From assembly GCA_022774705.1 (NCBI GenBank), contig JALFLM010000160.1:1-58165 (forward strand): a stretch of DNA of 58,165 nt, read 5' to 3'. This stretch comes from Lachnospiraceae bacterium. Its GTDB lineage: Bacteria > Bacillota > Clostridia > Lachnospirales > Lachnospiraceae. Under the pieces are notes generated by a model that was given only the letters and a program-made list of their open reading frames with translations, made no database searches and had not been told where the DNA came from. Below are positions 9,489 through 18,630 of this stretch, piece after piece. Position 1 is the first letter of the stretch. Every line of letters starts with the position of its first letter. Both the position numbers and the translations under genes were made by a program.

Positions 9489-9682
9489 GAACAACAAGAT
9501 ATGATAATCTGCGGGTGGATTGCCGGGAACAGTAAGTTTCTTTTTTAACAATGATAGACAGAATCCTGTTTTCGTGATAAAATTTTAAACATCGGAATGG
9601 CGATTTGGGAAAACAGATAATATTTAATAAAAATTTTGCATCTGCCTTTTCCATGCAGATGCAGTACAGGAGGTTGTTTATT

Positions 9683-10486
9683 ATGGACAGATTAAAAGGA
9701 AAAGTTGCAATTGTTACCGGTTCTACCAGCGGTATCGGCGTTGGTATTGCCAGATTATATGCAGCAGAAGGTGCTAAAGTGGTGATCTGCGGGCGCAGAA
9801 AGGAAAGAGGACAGGCTGTTGTGGACAGTATCGCAGCAGAAGGCGGAGAAGCATGGTATCATTTTATGGATATGACCGATATGTCCAGTGTGGAAGCACT
9901 GATTGCCGACACGGCTGAGAAATACGGCAGGATCGATATTCTGGTTAACAATGCAGCCAATGTTGGTCTGAAGGATGGTCGTGTGGATGAACTGACTCTG
10001 GAGATGTGGGATGCTATCTTCCAGAGCGATATGCGCGGTACTTTCTTCATGACCAAGTGCGTCATCCCCTATATGCAGAAGAATGAAAACGGTGGTTCCA
10101 TCATCAATATCGGTTCCATGGCTTCCTGCAGCGGTGACCTTGGTTCTACAGCTTACGCATGTGCAAAAGCCGGCGTTGATATGCTGACCAAATATACTGC
10201 TTTGCAGTACGGCAAGCAGAACATCCGCTGCAACTGTGTACGTCCCGGTCTGATCGTTACTCCTGAGAATGAGGCACGTGTGCCTCAGGCTCTGAAAGAC
10301 ATTTTCCTGAGCAACATTATGGTAAAACGTTACGGCTGCCCTGAAGATATCGGACATATGTGTGTCTATCTGGGCTCCGATGAAGCTGCTTACGTAACCG
10401 GTCAGGTTGTCAATGTGGACGGCGGTCTGAACTCTCATGTTTCAACCGTTGCCCAGTTCAAGGAACTGAATTCCCGTACATGGTAA
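9683..10486 (+). CDS. Short-chain dehydrogenase/reductase (SDR)
   Basis: 267 aa classical SDR. The cofactor-binding TGSTSGIG is near the N-terminus, followed by NNAANVG. The catalytic Ser lies in GSMASCSG and the YACAK motif supplies Tyr and Lys. The C-terminal ITGQ-like segment reads YVTGQVVNVDGGL. Arg residues after the second strand (CGRRKERG) favour NADP(H). ATG 9683 has CAGGAGG 9 nt upstream. The substrate is unknown: sugar alcohols, keto acids and hydroxysteroids are all possible for this branch. The biased codon usage resembles that of pgi, suggesting strong expression. Confidence 0.88.
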   Translation: MDRLKGKVAIVTGSTSGIGVGIARLYAAEGAKVVICGRRKERGQAVVDSIAAEGGEAWYHFMDMTDMSSVEALIADTAEKYGRIDILVNNAANVGLKDGRVDELTLEMWDAIFQSDMRGTFFMTKCVIPYMQKNENGGSIINIGSMASCSGDLGSTAYACAKAGVDMLTKYTALQYGKQNIRCNCVRPGLIVTPENEARVPQALKDIFLSNIMVKRYGCPEDIGHMCVYLGSDEAAYVTGQVVNVDGGLNSHVSTVAQFKELNSRTW

Positions 10487-10567
10487 TTCCGGTTTCAGGA
10501 GTTTGAACCTGAAGTAGCTGAAATAATACAGCAGAACTGAAAACTGAACATTGTATATGCCTGTTTT

Positions 10568-10602
10568 GCGCCCCGTTGAGATTTTGACGGGGCGCTTTCT
10601 GG
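10568..10602 (+). terminator. Intrinsic terminator after the SDR gene
   Basis: GCGCCCCGT / ACGGGGCGC stem followed by TTTCT. It lies inside the longest reading frame of the downstream helicase, which argues that the helicase starts after it. Confidence 0.8.
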
Positions 10603-10703
10603 TGAGGTGCATGGCATCCGTGAGTTCACGGTTCGGAAAAAATGTGATATTCTGGGAACAGGAAAATAAGAAAAAACAGGAAAAATATGAGAAAGCAGGA
10701 AAA

Positions 10704-13700
10704 ATGATGAGAGAACGCAGTCGAAAAACAGAAGCACAGAAAAATGCGTCATCAGAAACAGAAGTACAGAAAAATGTCCGGACCGGCACACAGGAGTATT
10801 CTCTTTTAGGAGAGTCCTGGGCTGATACTTCACAGGCGGCCGGCAGCAAAGCTTCCGATGGGATGGAAAAGCTGGAGAACTATAATTATTTCGATGCTGA
10901 CAGGATTGAAAAATCAATGAAGATCCCCAGACGTGTCATGGATAGAGGCAGAAAACTGAGAACACAGGGGAAAGTCGCAATTTCGAATATTTTGACCGGA
11001 TTTGATTCTTATTCAGGAGAAAACCTGGTTCAGGTGGATGCTGTAGGACAGGAATCCGAAAATCCGGAGAATGAATTTCCCATGCGTATGATATTTTCAC
11101 GGACGGAGATGGTCAGCAGATCATGCAATTGCCCTGCCTGCAGCAGAAGCTACTGGAACTGGTCGGGGAGAGGGGAGATTGAATGCGGCTACATGGCTGC
11201 TATGGCCGGTATGATGGTGGATTATCTGAAAACACACAGCCCTGCGGATGCAACGGACCAGAAGGGTATGGCACTGATCTATGCTTTTCGTGAAAAGCGG
11301 GAAAATATGCTGCTGTCCGGCGGGGAGGCAAAGCAGGAGAGCCTGAAGCTGCTCCCGAGACTGACCAGAACGGAGGATGGACTGTCTCTTTCATTTCGTG
11401 TGGGAAGCGGCAGAATGTTTGTAGTAAAAAAGCTGGATGAATTTTGTGATAATGTAAAAAATTCCGCCACAGCTGTTTACGGAAGTTCCACGGAGTTCAA
11501 CCATAATCTGAACAATTTTACGGAAGATGCGAAAAGATGGATTGCTTATCTGAATCAGATCGTACGTGAGGAAGAGCAGTTTAACAGGAGAATACAGGAG
11601 TCCCGCTATTATTACGGATATAAGAAAGAAAGCGTGGGGAGTTCTCTGGATCTCTTTGGATGGCGCCTCGATCAGTTCTACGATCATCTGGGAGAGGAAG
11701 GGGTTGAATACGAGGATAAACGGAACGGGAAGAGAAAATCGATTCTGCATTGCGGCATTCACAATCCCGAAATCAGTATGCAGATTCAGGAAAATCGTCT
11801 GGAGAAAGTAAAAGGATTTCATGGTGTTCATGTCACTGGAACTGTGCCGGAGCTGTTTTACGGTATGAATTCTGCATATTATGTGGACGAGGATCATCTG
11901 TACAGGACGGAGCCGGGATTTCTGGAGAAGGTTGAACCGCTGGCGCAGCTGTCAGGAAAAACATACGGTGAGACGTTTTCTTTTGATGTGGGCAGGAATC
12001 ATCTGGCGGAGTTCTATTACCGGATTTTGCCTCAGCTTCAGGGTATCGTGAAGATTGAAGAAACGAAACCGGAGATATTCCGTTCTTACCTGCCGCCGGA
12101 GGTGTATTTTATCTTCTATCTTGATGCGGAGAATGATAATTTTACATGTAAAATTCATGCCGTATATGGTGACCGGGAGACAGAGGTGCTGGATGTACTG
12201 TCTCCCGAACACGGGGGAATGCTGGAGCCTTTTCGTGATAAAGAGAGAGAAAGTGAAATTCTGTATCTGACCAGCAAATGGTTTCCCGAGACGGATTATG
12301 AAAAAGGTGAGCTGCACTGCGGTCATGATGAGGAAATCATGTACCGGGTCATGGAAAGCGGTACGGCAGCATTGATGGAACTGGGTGAGGTCCGGTGTAC
12401 GAAACGTTTCCGGGAACAGCATGTGGTGAGAAAAGTGAAGGTTTCAGTGGGAGTGTCCGTGTCAGGCGGACTGCTGGATCTGAACATCGCCACGGAGGAT
12501 ATTTCACCGAAGGAGCTGCTGGATATTCTGAAAAGCTACCGCTCCAAAAAGAAATATTACCGCCTGAAATCAGGCGAATTTCTTGACATGGAGGATAATT
12601 CTCTGGAGATGCTTTCGGAGATGATGGAATCGCTTCACCTGTCGCCGAAGGAATTTATCAAAGGGAAGATGCATCTTCCCGTGTACAGAACACTGTATCT
12701 TGATAAGATGCTGGAGGAAAATGATGCTGTTTACAGCCACAGGGACAGCCATTTCCGGGAGATTGTCAAAGAATTCAAGACGGTCAATGATGCCGATTTC
12801 GAAGTGCCGGAAAGCCTTTCGAAGATTATGCGTAAGTATCAGAAAAACGGTTTCAAATGGCTGCGCACGTTGGAAAGCTGGAAATTCGGCGGCATTCTGG
12901 CTGACGACATGGGTCTGGGCAAGACCCTGCAGATGATCGCGGTGCTGCTGGCGGCAAAGCAGGAAGGAAAGCTGGGAACAGCCGTGGCAGCGAAGCAGGA
13001 AGGAAAACCGGGAACGGCGCTGGTGGTGACACCGGCTTCTCTGGTATTTAACTGGGGAGAGGAATTCGGGCGTTTTGCGCCGGAACTTTCCGTGACGCTG
13101 GTGACGGGAAACCAGGAAGAACGCAGACGAAAGATTGAAGCATATGAAGAATCGGATGTTCTGGTGACTTCCTATGATCTTTTGAAGCGGGATATCGCAC
13201 TGTATGAAGGAAAAACGTTTGCCTATGAGGTGATCGACGAAGCACAGTACATTAAAAATCATACAACGGCGGCAGCGAAAGCAGTGAAGGTAATCAGCAG
13301 TGAAATCCGCTTTGCCCTGACCGGAACGCCCATCGAAAACCGTCTCAGCGAGCTGTGGAGCATTTTCGATTATCTGATGCCTGGTTTCCTTTACGGTTAT
13401 GACGTATTTAAAAAAGAAATGGAAAGCCCCATTGTCAAAAATACAGATGAAGAGGCCATGAAGCGGCTTCAGAAGATGACCTCTCCCTTTATTCTGCGCA
13501 GACTGAAGGAAAATGTGCTGAAAGACCTGCCGGATAAGCTGGAGGAAAGCCGTTACATACAGTTTGGCGCTGCCCAGCAGAAGCTGTATGACGGGCAGGT
13601 GCTTCACATGCAGGAACAAATTGCAAAGCAGGATGAATCGGAATTCAATAAGAACAAGCTGCAGATTTTGGCGGAACTGACCAGACTGCGTCAGATCTGC

Positions 13701-14249
13701 TGCGATCCGTCCCTTTGCTTTGAGAATTACCGGGGAGAAGCGGCGAAGGTGGAGGCATGCATGGACCTGATCCGCAGCGCCATGGACGGCGGACACCGGA
13801 TTCTTCTGTTTTCCCAGTTTACGTCCATGCTGGAGATTTTAAAGGAGCAGCTGGAAAAGGAAAAAATCCCCTGCTATACGATTACAGGTGATACGCCGAA
13901 GCAGAAACGTCTGCAGCTGGTAAAGGAATTCAATGAAGGCGATACACCGGTCTTTCTGATTTCCCTGAAAGCGGGCGGCGTAGGTCTGAATCTGACAGGG
14001 GCTGACGTGGTGATCCATTATGACCCCTGGTGGAATCTGGCGGCCCAGAATCAGGCAACGGACCGGGCGCACCGCATCGGGCAGACAAAAAAGGTAACCG
14101 TATATAAACTGATCATGAAAAACTCCATAGAAGAAAAGATTCAGAAGCTGCAGGAAACGAAACGGGATCTGGCTGAACAGGTCATCGGAGGTGAAACAGG
14201 GCAGCTGGGCGGTCTGAGCAGAGACGAACTGCTGGAACTGATATTGTAA
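10704..14249 (+). CDS. SNF2-family DEAD/DEAH helicase with SWIM-like finger
   Basis: About 1181 aa. A SWIM-like zinc finger near residues 130-165 starts CNCPAC, but the final C-x-H is C-x-Y (ECGYMAAM). A long central region of unknown fold follows. The SNF2 ATPase core occupies the last 480 or so residues: DDMGLGKTLQM (Walker A), IDEAQYIKN (DEAQ box), LTGTPIENRL, LLFSQFTSMLEIL, KAGGVGLNLTGAD and QATDRAHRIGQ. It probably remodels protein-DNA complexes or helps transcription recycling. The start is uncertain between ATG 10611, 10704 and 10707: the upstream part overlaps a terminator, and AGGA precedes 10704/10707. A 36-nt tandem duplication lies just after Walker A. Confidence 0.88.
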   Translation: MMRERSRKTEAQKNASSETEVQKNVRTGTQEYSLLGESWADTSQAAGSKASDGMEKLENYNYFDADRIEKSMKIPRRVMDRGRKLRTQGKVAISNILTGFDSYSGENLVQVDAVGQESENPENEFPMRMIFSRTEMVSRSCNCPACSRSYWNWSGRGEIECGYMAAMAGMMVDYLKTHSPADATDQKGMALIYAFREKRENMLLSGGEAKQESLKLLPRLTRTEDGLSLSFRVGSGRMFVVKKLDEFCDNVKNSATAVYGSSTEFNHNLNNFTEDAKRWIAYLNQIVREEEQFNRRIQESRYYYGYKKESVGSSLDLFGWRLDQFYDHLGEEGVEYEDKRNGKRKSILHCGIHNPEISMQIQENRLEKVKGFHGVHVTGTVPELFYGMNSAYYVDEDHLYRTEPGFLEKVEPLAQLSGKTYGETFSFDVGRNHLAEFYYRILPQLQGIVKIEETKPEIFRSYLPPEVYFIFYLDAENDNFTCKIHAVYGDRETEVLDVLSPEHGGMLEPFRDKERESEILYLTSKWFPETDYEKGELHCGHDEEIMYRVMESGTAALMELGEVRCTKRFREQHVVRKVKVSVGVSVSGGLLDLNIATEDISPKELLDILKSYRSKKKYYRLKSGEFLDMEDNSLEMLSEMMESLHLSPKEFIKGKMHLPVYRTLYLDKMLEENDAVYSHRDSHFREIVKEFKTVNDADFEVPESLSKIMRKYQKNGFKWLRTLESWKFGGILADDMGLGKTLQMIAVLLAAKQEGKLGTAVAAKQEGKPGTALVVTPASLVFNWGEEFGRFAPELSVTLVTGNQEERRRKIEAYEESDVLVTSYDLLKRDIALYEGKTFAYEVIDEAQYIKNHTTAAAKAVKVISSEIRFALTGTPIENRLSELWSIFDYLMPGFLYGYDVFKKEMESPIVKNTDEEAMKRLQKMTSPFILRRLKENVLKDLPDKLEESRYIQFGAAQQKLYDGQVLHMQEQIAKQDESEFNKNKLQILAELTRLRQICCDPSLCFENYRGEAAKVEACMDLIRSAMDGGHRILLFSQFTSMLEILKEQLEKEKIPCYTITGDTPKQKRLQLVKEFNEGDTPVFLISLKAGGVGLNLTGADVVIHYDPWWNLAAQNQATDRAHRIGQTKKVTVYKLIMKNSIEEKIQKLQETKRDLAEQVIGGETGQLGGLSRDELLELIL
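12951..13022 (+). repeat. 36-nt tandem duplication inside the SNF2 helicase
   Basis: Two adjacent in-frame 36-nt copies (12951-12986 and 12987-13022) encode AAKQEGKLGTAV and AAKQEGKPGTAL, between motif I and motif Ia. The copies differ at several bases, so the duplication is not recent. Confidence 0.85.
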
Positions 14250-14250
14250 T

Positions 14251-14487
14251 TGCGGCAGTGCCAAAACGATTACGATTAATGGTTCAGGTACGGTTTCCAG
14301 AACAATTTCCGGTCTGAGCAAAGGAAAAACATATTATGTTCAGGTCCGGGCATATAAAAAGTCCGGGAACAGTACCCTTAAAGGTTCCTGGAGCAGTTCA
14401 AAAACCAGTGTGGCTGCAGTTTCCAAAAGCGGAAAAGTAACGGCTAAATCACCTGGTACGGCTGTCATCAAAGCAAAAGTCGGCTGA
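14251..14487 (+). pseudogene. Relic of a surface protein (FnIII end plus Big_2-like repeat)
   Basis: An open frame with no start codon directly follows the helicase stop. It encodes a fibronectin type III end (SGLSKGKTYYVQVRAYKKSG) and then a bacterial Ig-like strand (VAAVSKSGKVTAKSPGTAV), ending at TGA 14485-14487. This is the C-terminal stub of a secreted or adhesive protein whose 5' part is gone. The rest of the 14250-14745 gap holds a terminator and a promoter. Confidence 0.6.
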
Positions 14488-14528
14488 TGCCTGCTGCCTC
14501 TCTTCTGTTACATGTCTGATATCAATCA

Positions 14529-14570
14529 AGCAGGATCTGTAATGTATTACTGCGTCAGATCCTGCTTTTC
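14529..14570 (+). terminator. Intrinsic terminator
   Basis: AGCAGGATCTG (14529-14539) pairs with CAGATCCTGCT (14556-14566), followed by TTTTC. It ends the helicase/adhesin-relic unit. Confidence 0.8.
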
Positions 14571-14671
14571 CAGGGAAGCCAAAAAACATTTTTGGCTTGA
14601 GTCCATGCTATCATAAAAGTCTGTTAATTTAAATTCAATAAAAAAATACATATTTATTTTTTCGACAGTTG

Positions 14672-14737
14672 TTTTACAAAAAAGATGCCGTCTGGTATAC
14701 TTTTTATGTAATGTTATAAAAAAAGTGAGGCTGGAGG
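14672..14737 (+). promoter_or_regulatory. Promoter and RBS of the orphan gene
   Basis: TTTTAC (14672-14677), an 18-nt spacer, then extended TGG-TATACT (TATACT 14696-14701). GGAGG at 14733-14737 lies 8 nt before ATG 14746. Confidence 0.55.
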
Positions 14738-14745
14738 AATATACG

Positions 14746-15702
14746 ATGGCCAGAAAATATGGATTCAAAGAGTTCTATTCTTCATTTAAAAGAGATTTTA
14801 AAGCAAACAATGACATTGAAAGACTGCAGGCTATGCTGGGTGAAAAAATAGCATCTTCCATAACGCCCGGTACAGCAAGCAATCTTGTCAATAAAGGGCT
14901 GCGAAGAAAGGATGCCAATCAAATTTGTCTGAGCGGAGTCGTATATTATACCAATCATTTCAATTGCATGTTTGGAGAAAACAAAATTTATTTTGATAAG
15001 CTCCAGGATAAAATCTCGGATTTTCAGAGAAAGAATTCCATTCCCAATGCGGTGATACAGGAATTTGACGATGATGTATTTCAAAATCTGGCAGTATTGC
15101 TGGTTTCAGCTGCATCAAATGATCTGTTTTACTTGAAACACAATGATGACACACCGTCGGATATTCACACTCAAAATATAGTTACTGATATTTTTGATTT
15201 CATTAATGCTCAGAATATCAATGACATTTCAGGTGTATCAATGATGTTCCATTCAGGATTTCGCTGGTATATGGATTACAGTCCGAATGGCAGAGATGCG
15301 CTGCTGAAATCGATGGTTGACAAAAAAATACAGCTGCGCATTCTGATCAACAGCCCTGACGCTGTTCAGGCAGTATGTGATACAAAATTTTTAAGTACGG
15401 GTTATGGCGTATATCCGGAGCCAAATCTGATTATGGAAGGATGGCAAAAGCTTGCGCGGAAAAGAGGATTCTCTTTGAAAGCTTTTAAATGTATTTTCTT
15501 TCATTCCCTGTGCATTATTCAATTCAAAAATAATCAGAAAATAATGTATATATCGCATTACATATATAATCATATTCCGGGGGACGAACATCCAAAAACC
15601 ATTCTTTTTCAGTCGGATCCATATTTTGATGTCTACTGCAATGAATTTGATTTTATATGGGAAAATGGAGATTGGCTGTATCATCCGGATATTTCAGAAT
15701 AG
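14746..15702 (+). CDS. Uncharacterised AT-rich protein, possible PLD-like sensor domain
   Basis: 318 aa, not recognised. The N-terminal 50 residues are basic and could form a small helical or DNA-binding module. The C-terminal half, with a Trp/Tyr-rich pattern (FRWYMDYSPNGRD, LRILINSPD, FDFIWENGDW), faintly resembles PLD-like domains attached to XRE-type regulators, but the HxK catalytic motif is absent. Base composition is more AT-rich than the neighbours and it has its own promoter, so acquisition by transfer is possible. ATG 14746 is chosen for its RBS. Confidence 0.7.
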   Translation: MARKYGFKEFYSSFKRDFKANNDIERLQAMLGEKIASSITPGTASNLVNKGLRRKDANQICLSGVVYYTNHFNCMFGENKIYFDKLQDKISDFQRKNSIPNAVIQEFDDDVFQNLAVLLVSAASNDLFYLKHNDDTPSDIHTQNIVTDIFDFINAQNINDISGVSMMFHSGFRWYMDYSPNGRDALLKSMVDKKIQLRILINSPDAVQAVCDTKFLSTGYGVYPEPNLIMEGWQKLARKRGFSLKAFKCIFFHSLCIIQFKNNQKIMYISHYIYNHIPGDEHPKTILFQSDPYFDVYCNEFDFIWENGDWLYHPDISE

Positions 15703-15733
15703 TCTTTTCCGGATACTGGAAGGAGGATATTTT

Positions 15734-16360
15734 ATGCGAAAATCCAATTACGATATGATGGCGGAACAGGTGCGGGAACTGTTCCTGCAATATGATCAGC
15801 AGGTTATGATCGACAAATTCAACCTCAAATATGATGAGGAATATCTTTATCCGATGCTTCTGAGAACGGAATACCGCATCAATCGCCTGAACGGAAAAGT
15901 TACGTATCTGACGGAAACAGGTGAGCAGCTGGCCGGCTACAATGAAGTCATGTCCATTTTTGACATGCTGTGCTATTCAGGAGACAGACCGGTTTCATTA
16001 TCCGGCTGCTGGGAAAGTATGGGAAATCTCAGCGGAATGAAAGGCGGAACTCATAAGGAAGGCGGTGTGCTGAGCGGTGCAGCAGATTATTTTTCCGGGA
16101 AAACAGAACAGCTTGCAGCGGCCTGTGCTGCACTGGGAGGAAAAACGGGCTCAAAAGGGGATGTCAGTTTTATAATTCCGGTTTTTGATTTCTTTCCTGT
16201 ATATTTCCAGTTCTGGGAAGGGGAGGATGAATTTCCGGCTCAGATCAGTTTCTTCATGGACCGGAATGCGCTGCAGTTTGTCCATTATGAAACCCTGTGG
16301 TTCATGCTTTCCTTCCTGGTGGAGCGCCTTAAAAGGGATGTAGCCCGGCTGCTGTCATGA
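15734..16360 (+). CDS. DUF3786 domain-containing protein
   Basis: 208 aa soluble protein. The YDQQVMIDKFNLKYDEEY region, followed by LTETGEQL and the conserved IIPVFDFFPVYFQFWEGEDEF core, matches DUF3786. This family is common in anaerobes, sometimes near cobalamin or Fe-S genes, with no established activity. ATG 15734 has AAGGAGG 7-8 nt upstream; an earlier in-frame ATG would overlap the preceding gene. The 3' end overlaps the convergent AraC gene by 6 nt. Confidence 0.8.
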   Translation: MRKSNYDMMAEQVRELFLQYDQQVMIDKFNLKYDEEYLYPMLLRTEYRINRLNGKVTYLTETGEQLAGYNEVMSIFDMLCYSGDRPVSLSGCWESMGNLSGMKGGTHKEGGVLSGAADYFSGKTEQLAAACAALGGKTGSKGDVSFIIPVFDFFPVYFQFWEGEDEFPAQISFFMDRNALQFVHYETLWFMLSFLVERLKRDVARLLS

Positions 16361-17203
16361 ATTCCCCCTGGGGGATTCCCCGTATTTGTTTTTATATGCC
16401 CGGTAAAAGGCTGAATAATTGCGGAAACCGCTCTGATAGCAGGCATCGGTAACGGAGGAGCCGTTTCGGATCAGCTTTCTGGCTGTGAACAGGCGCTTCT
16501 CCGTTATATATTTGCCGATAGTGATGTCGGTTTCTGCTTTGAACAGGTGCATGATATAGTAGCGGGTCAGGTAAAAGTGCTCCGCAATGGTCTCAATGTC
16601 CAGATCTTCGTTGATGTGTTCGTTGATATAGTTCATAATATTCAGTATCGTTTCATTGAATCCGGTGGCGCGGATGCAGGCGGTATCCCGGTTCAGAAGC
16701 GAGCGGTTCAGCAGAATCAGATATTCAAGAAATTTGATCCGCCGGTAGAGCGGTCCGGCAAAATCCCGGTCCTGACAGGAAAGAGACAGCTCTCTGCTGA
16801 GAGCGGCAAAACGGGGCCGGACTGCTTCCACCACGCGGATCAGGCTGGAACCGGCAGCTTTTGCTTCCTGAAAACAGTAAAAAAGATCAAAATCGTCCTC
16901 TTTATATTTTTCAAAGAAATTCCGTGAAAGATAGACAACGATCCGTTCATACGGTGTATTGCTGTGAATCACGGGCCGGTGAATTTCCCCGGCAGAAACA
17001 AGAAGCACATCGTCCGGCTGCAGATCAAAATATTTTCCTTCTACGCTGTAGCTTACATTTCCGTTCAGAAAAATCAGAACCTTGTAAAAATCATGATAAT
17101 GAAAGTCAAATTCTTTTTTATTGCAGTCGGTCAGATAAAACAGCTTGAAATCGGTGTGAAGATAGCCGGTCTTAGCGTAATTCTGTTTGGGATTTTGTTC
17201 CAT
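16355..17203 (-). CDS. AraC-family transcriptional regulator
   Basis: 282 aa. The N-terminal cupin-like ligand domain carries FHYHDFYKVLIFLNG and the strand LQPDDVLLVSAGEIHRP. The two C-terminal helix-turn-helix motifs are LDIETIAEHFYLTRYYIMHL and VTDACYQSGFRNYSAFYRAY. ATG 17203 has AAGGGGG 6 nt upstream; the longer frame to 17242 adds 13 unlikely residues. It is divergent from the DapF-like gene, across about 270 bp that contain repeats of an ACAAACAG-type sequence, so it may regulate that gene. The effector is unknown. Confidence 0.9.
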   Translation of the reverse strand: MEQNPKQNYAKTGYLHTDFKLFYLTDCNKKEFDFHYHDFYKVLIFLNGNVSYSVEGKYFDLQPDDVLLVSAGEIHRPVIHSNTPYERIVVYLSRNFFEKYKEDDFDLFYCFQEAKAAGSSLIRVVEAVRPRFAALSRELSLSCQDRDFAGPLYRRIKFLEYLILLNRSLLNRDTACIRATGFNETILNIMNYINEHINEDLDIETIAEHFYLTRYYIMHLFKAETDITIGKYITEKRLFTARKLIRNGSSVTDACYQSGFRNYSAFYRAYKNKYGESPRGNS

Positions 17204-17471
17204 CAGATACCCCCTTTCTGCCTTGTTTATAAATCTGCTCATAAGGCGGTTTTCTGGTATCAGAAAGGTAACAGTCTGTCTGTCCGGCGTTTACAAACAG
17301 ATTATTGTACCTGTTGCCGCATTTTATGAAATGTTTGCAGCACAAAACAGATTTTTATTATAAATAATGTCTGCTATAATCATATCAGGATCGGGAAAGA
17401 TTCGCAAGTGTTTGTAAAAAAACAGGAAATTCGAGTGGAAACTTTATTGAAATCAATGTGAGGGAAATACA
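17204..17471. promoter_or_regulatory. Divergent araC / dapF-like control region
   Basis: It holds TGC-TATAAT (TATAAT 17375-17380) as the rightward -10. Related sequences TTTACAAACAG (about 17290-17300), ACAAAACAGATTT (about 17342-17354) and the inverse TGTTTGTAAA (about 17408-17417) are candidate sites for the AraC-type protein. Confidence 0.45.
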
Positions 17472-18332
17472 ATGTGTGTGACATTTTATAAATATCATGG
17501 TTCAGGCAACGATTATCTTGTATATGACTGTTCAAAGAGCAGCAGTGTTTTAAGTCCGGAAAACATCCGGATGATCTGCAGTACCAATTTCGGTCTGGGG
17601 TCCGACGGGATTATGGTGGGGCCTGTGATAAAAGAGGACGGAATTCATGTGCAGATTTTCAATCCCGATGGCAGCGAGGCGGAAAACGGCGGCAACGGCG
17701 TCTGTATTTTTGCCAAATATTTGCGGGATGCAGGATATGTTACGGAAAAATCACTAGTTCTCCATACGCTGGGCGGGCCGGTGTATATTTCCTACAATAA
17801 TGAAGAGGGCAGCGAGATTACTGTTTCTATGGGAAAACTGTCATTTTCCAGAGAGGAAATCGGCTGTGTGGGTACACCTGAACAGGTGGTGGATGTGCCG
17901 CTGCAGTTCGGGGAGGAAACATTTCCGTGTACCTGTGTTTCCATCGGAAATCCCCACTGCGTGATTCCCATGCGGAATATTTACAAAAAACGTGTCTGTG
18001 AGATCGGTGAATTTTCCGAGTGTGCGGAATATTTTCCCAATCGGATCAATACACAGATTGTAAAGGTTCTTGACCGGAACAATATTCAGATTGAGATTTT
18101 TGAACGGGGAACGGGATATACACTGGCATCGGGAAGCAGCAGCTGTGCAGCAGCAGGAGCCGTTCACAGGCTGGGTCTTACTGATTCTGATGTCTGTGTT
18201 CATATGCCGGGCGGAACGCTGCAGGTTCATATTGATAAAGACTGGAATGCATCCATGACAGGAAAGGTATGCTCCGTAGGTAAAATGATTCTGACTGATG
18301 AATTTATCAGAGATAACAGGATTGGGGAATAA
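17472..18332 (+). CDS. DapF-like isomerase/epimerase homologue lacking both catalytic Cys
   Basis: 286 aa with the diaminopimelate epimerase fold: the start FYKYHGSGNDYLVYD, then FGLGSDGIM and FNPDGSEAENGGNG. In true DapF the last motif ends in xCGNG with catalytic Cys; here that residue is Gly. The second motif, normally ERGxGETxACGTG, reads ERGTGYTLASGSSS, so the general acid-base Glu is Tyr and the second Cys is Ser. Classical two-base Cys epimerisation is therefore not expected. It may be a dehydratase or isomerase of the wider family or a binding protein. dapL lies 16 kb downstream, so a separate true dapF should exist in the genome. Confidence 0.82.
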   Translation: MCVTFYKYHGSGNDYLVYDCSKSSSVLSPENIRMICSTNFGLGSDGIMVGPVIKEDGIHVQIFNPDGSEAENGGNGVCIFAKYLRDAGYVTEKSLVLHTLGGPVYISYNNEEGSEITVSMGKLSFSREEIGCVGTPEQVVDVPLQFGEETFPCTCVSIGNPHCVIPMRNIYKKRVCEIGEFSECAEYFPNRINTQIVKVLDRNNIQIEIFERGTGYTLASGSSSCAAAGAVHRLGLTDSDVCVHMPGGTLQVHIDKDWNASMTGKVCSVGKMILTDEFIRDNRIGE

Positions 18333-18399
18333 AAAAGTATGAAAAATCTCCCGCAATGTGTTACAATGATTCTATCATAAAAGAAAAGGAGAGATTTGT

Positions 18400-18621
18400 A
18401 TGGCGATCTATGATGTAATGGTGGAATCAATCAATCCCTGCGGCGGTGCCAGACACAGTGAAAAAAAGTTCATTGAGGTGGAGACGGATGATCCCGTGGC
18501 TTATGTAAAGGAAAATGGTCAGTGGGGTATCATTGATGTGACGGAGAACAAGGACGGGGATCAGGTGATCACCACCGGTGACGGCAACGGCTACATCACA
18601 AGGTATGTTTTTTCAGAATAG
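18400..18621 (+). CDS. Small conserved-looking protein of unknown function
   Basis: 73 aa, acidic, soluble, starting MAIYDVMVESINPCGG. AAGGAGAG lies just upstream of ATG 18400 and a terminator follows. No domain is recognised. The even mix of strands and the Gly/Asp-rich end suggest a small folded beta domain. Confidence 0.7.
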   Translation: MAIYDVMVESINPCGGARHSEKKFIEVETDDPVAYVKENGQWGIIDVTENKDGDQVITTGDGNGYITRYVFSE

Positions 18622-18630
18622 GTAAAAAAT

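Noticed and set aside
12570-13796. 408-codon minus-strand reading frame
   Set aside because: It is fully antisense to conserved SNF2 helicase motifs, is rich in His, Phe, Arg and Gln as expected of a shadow frame, and has no RBS.
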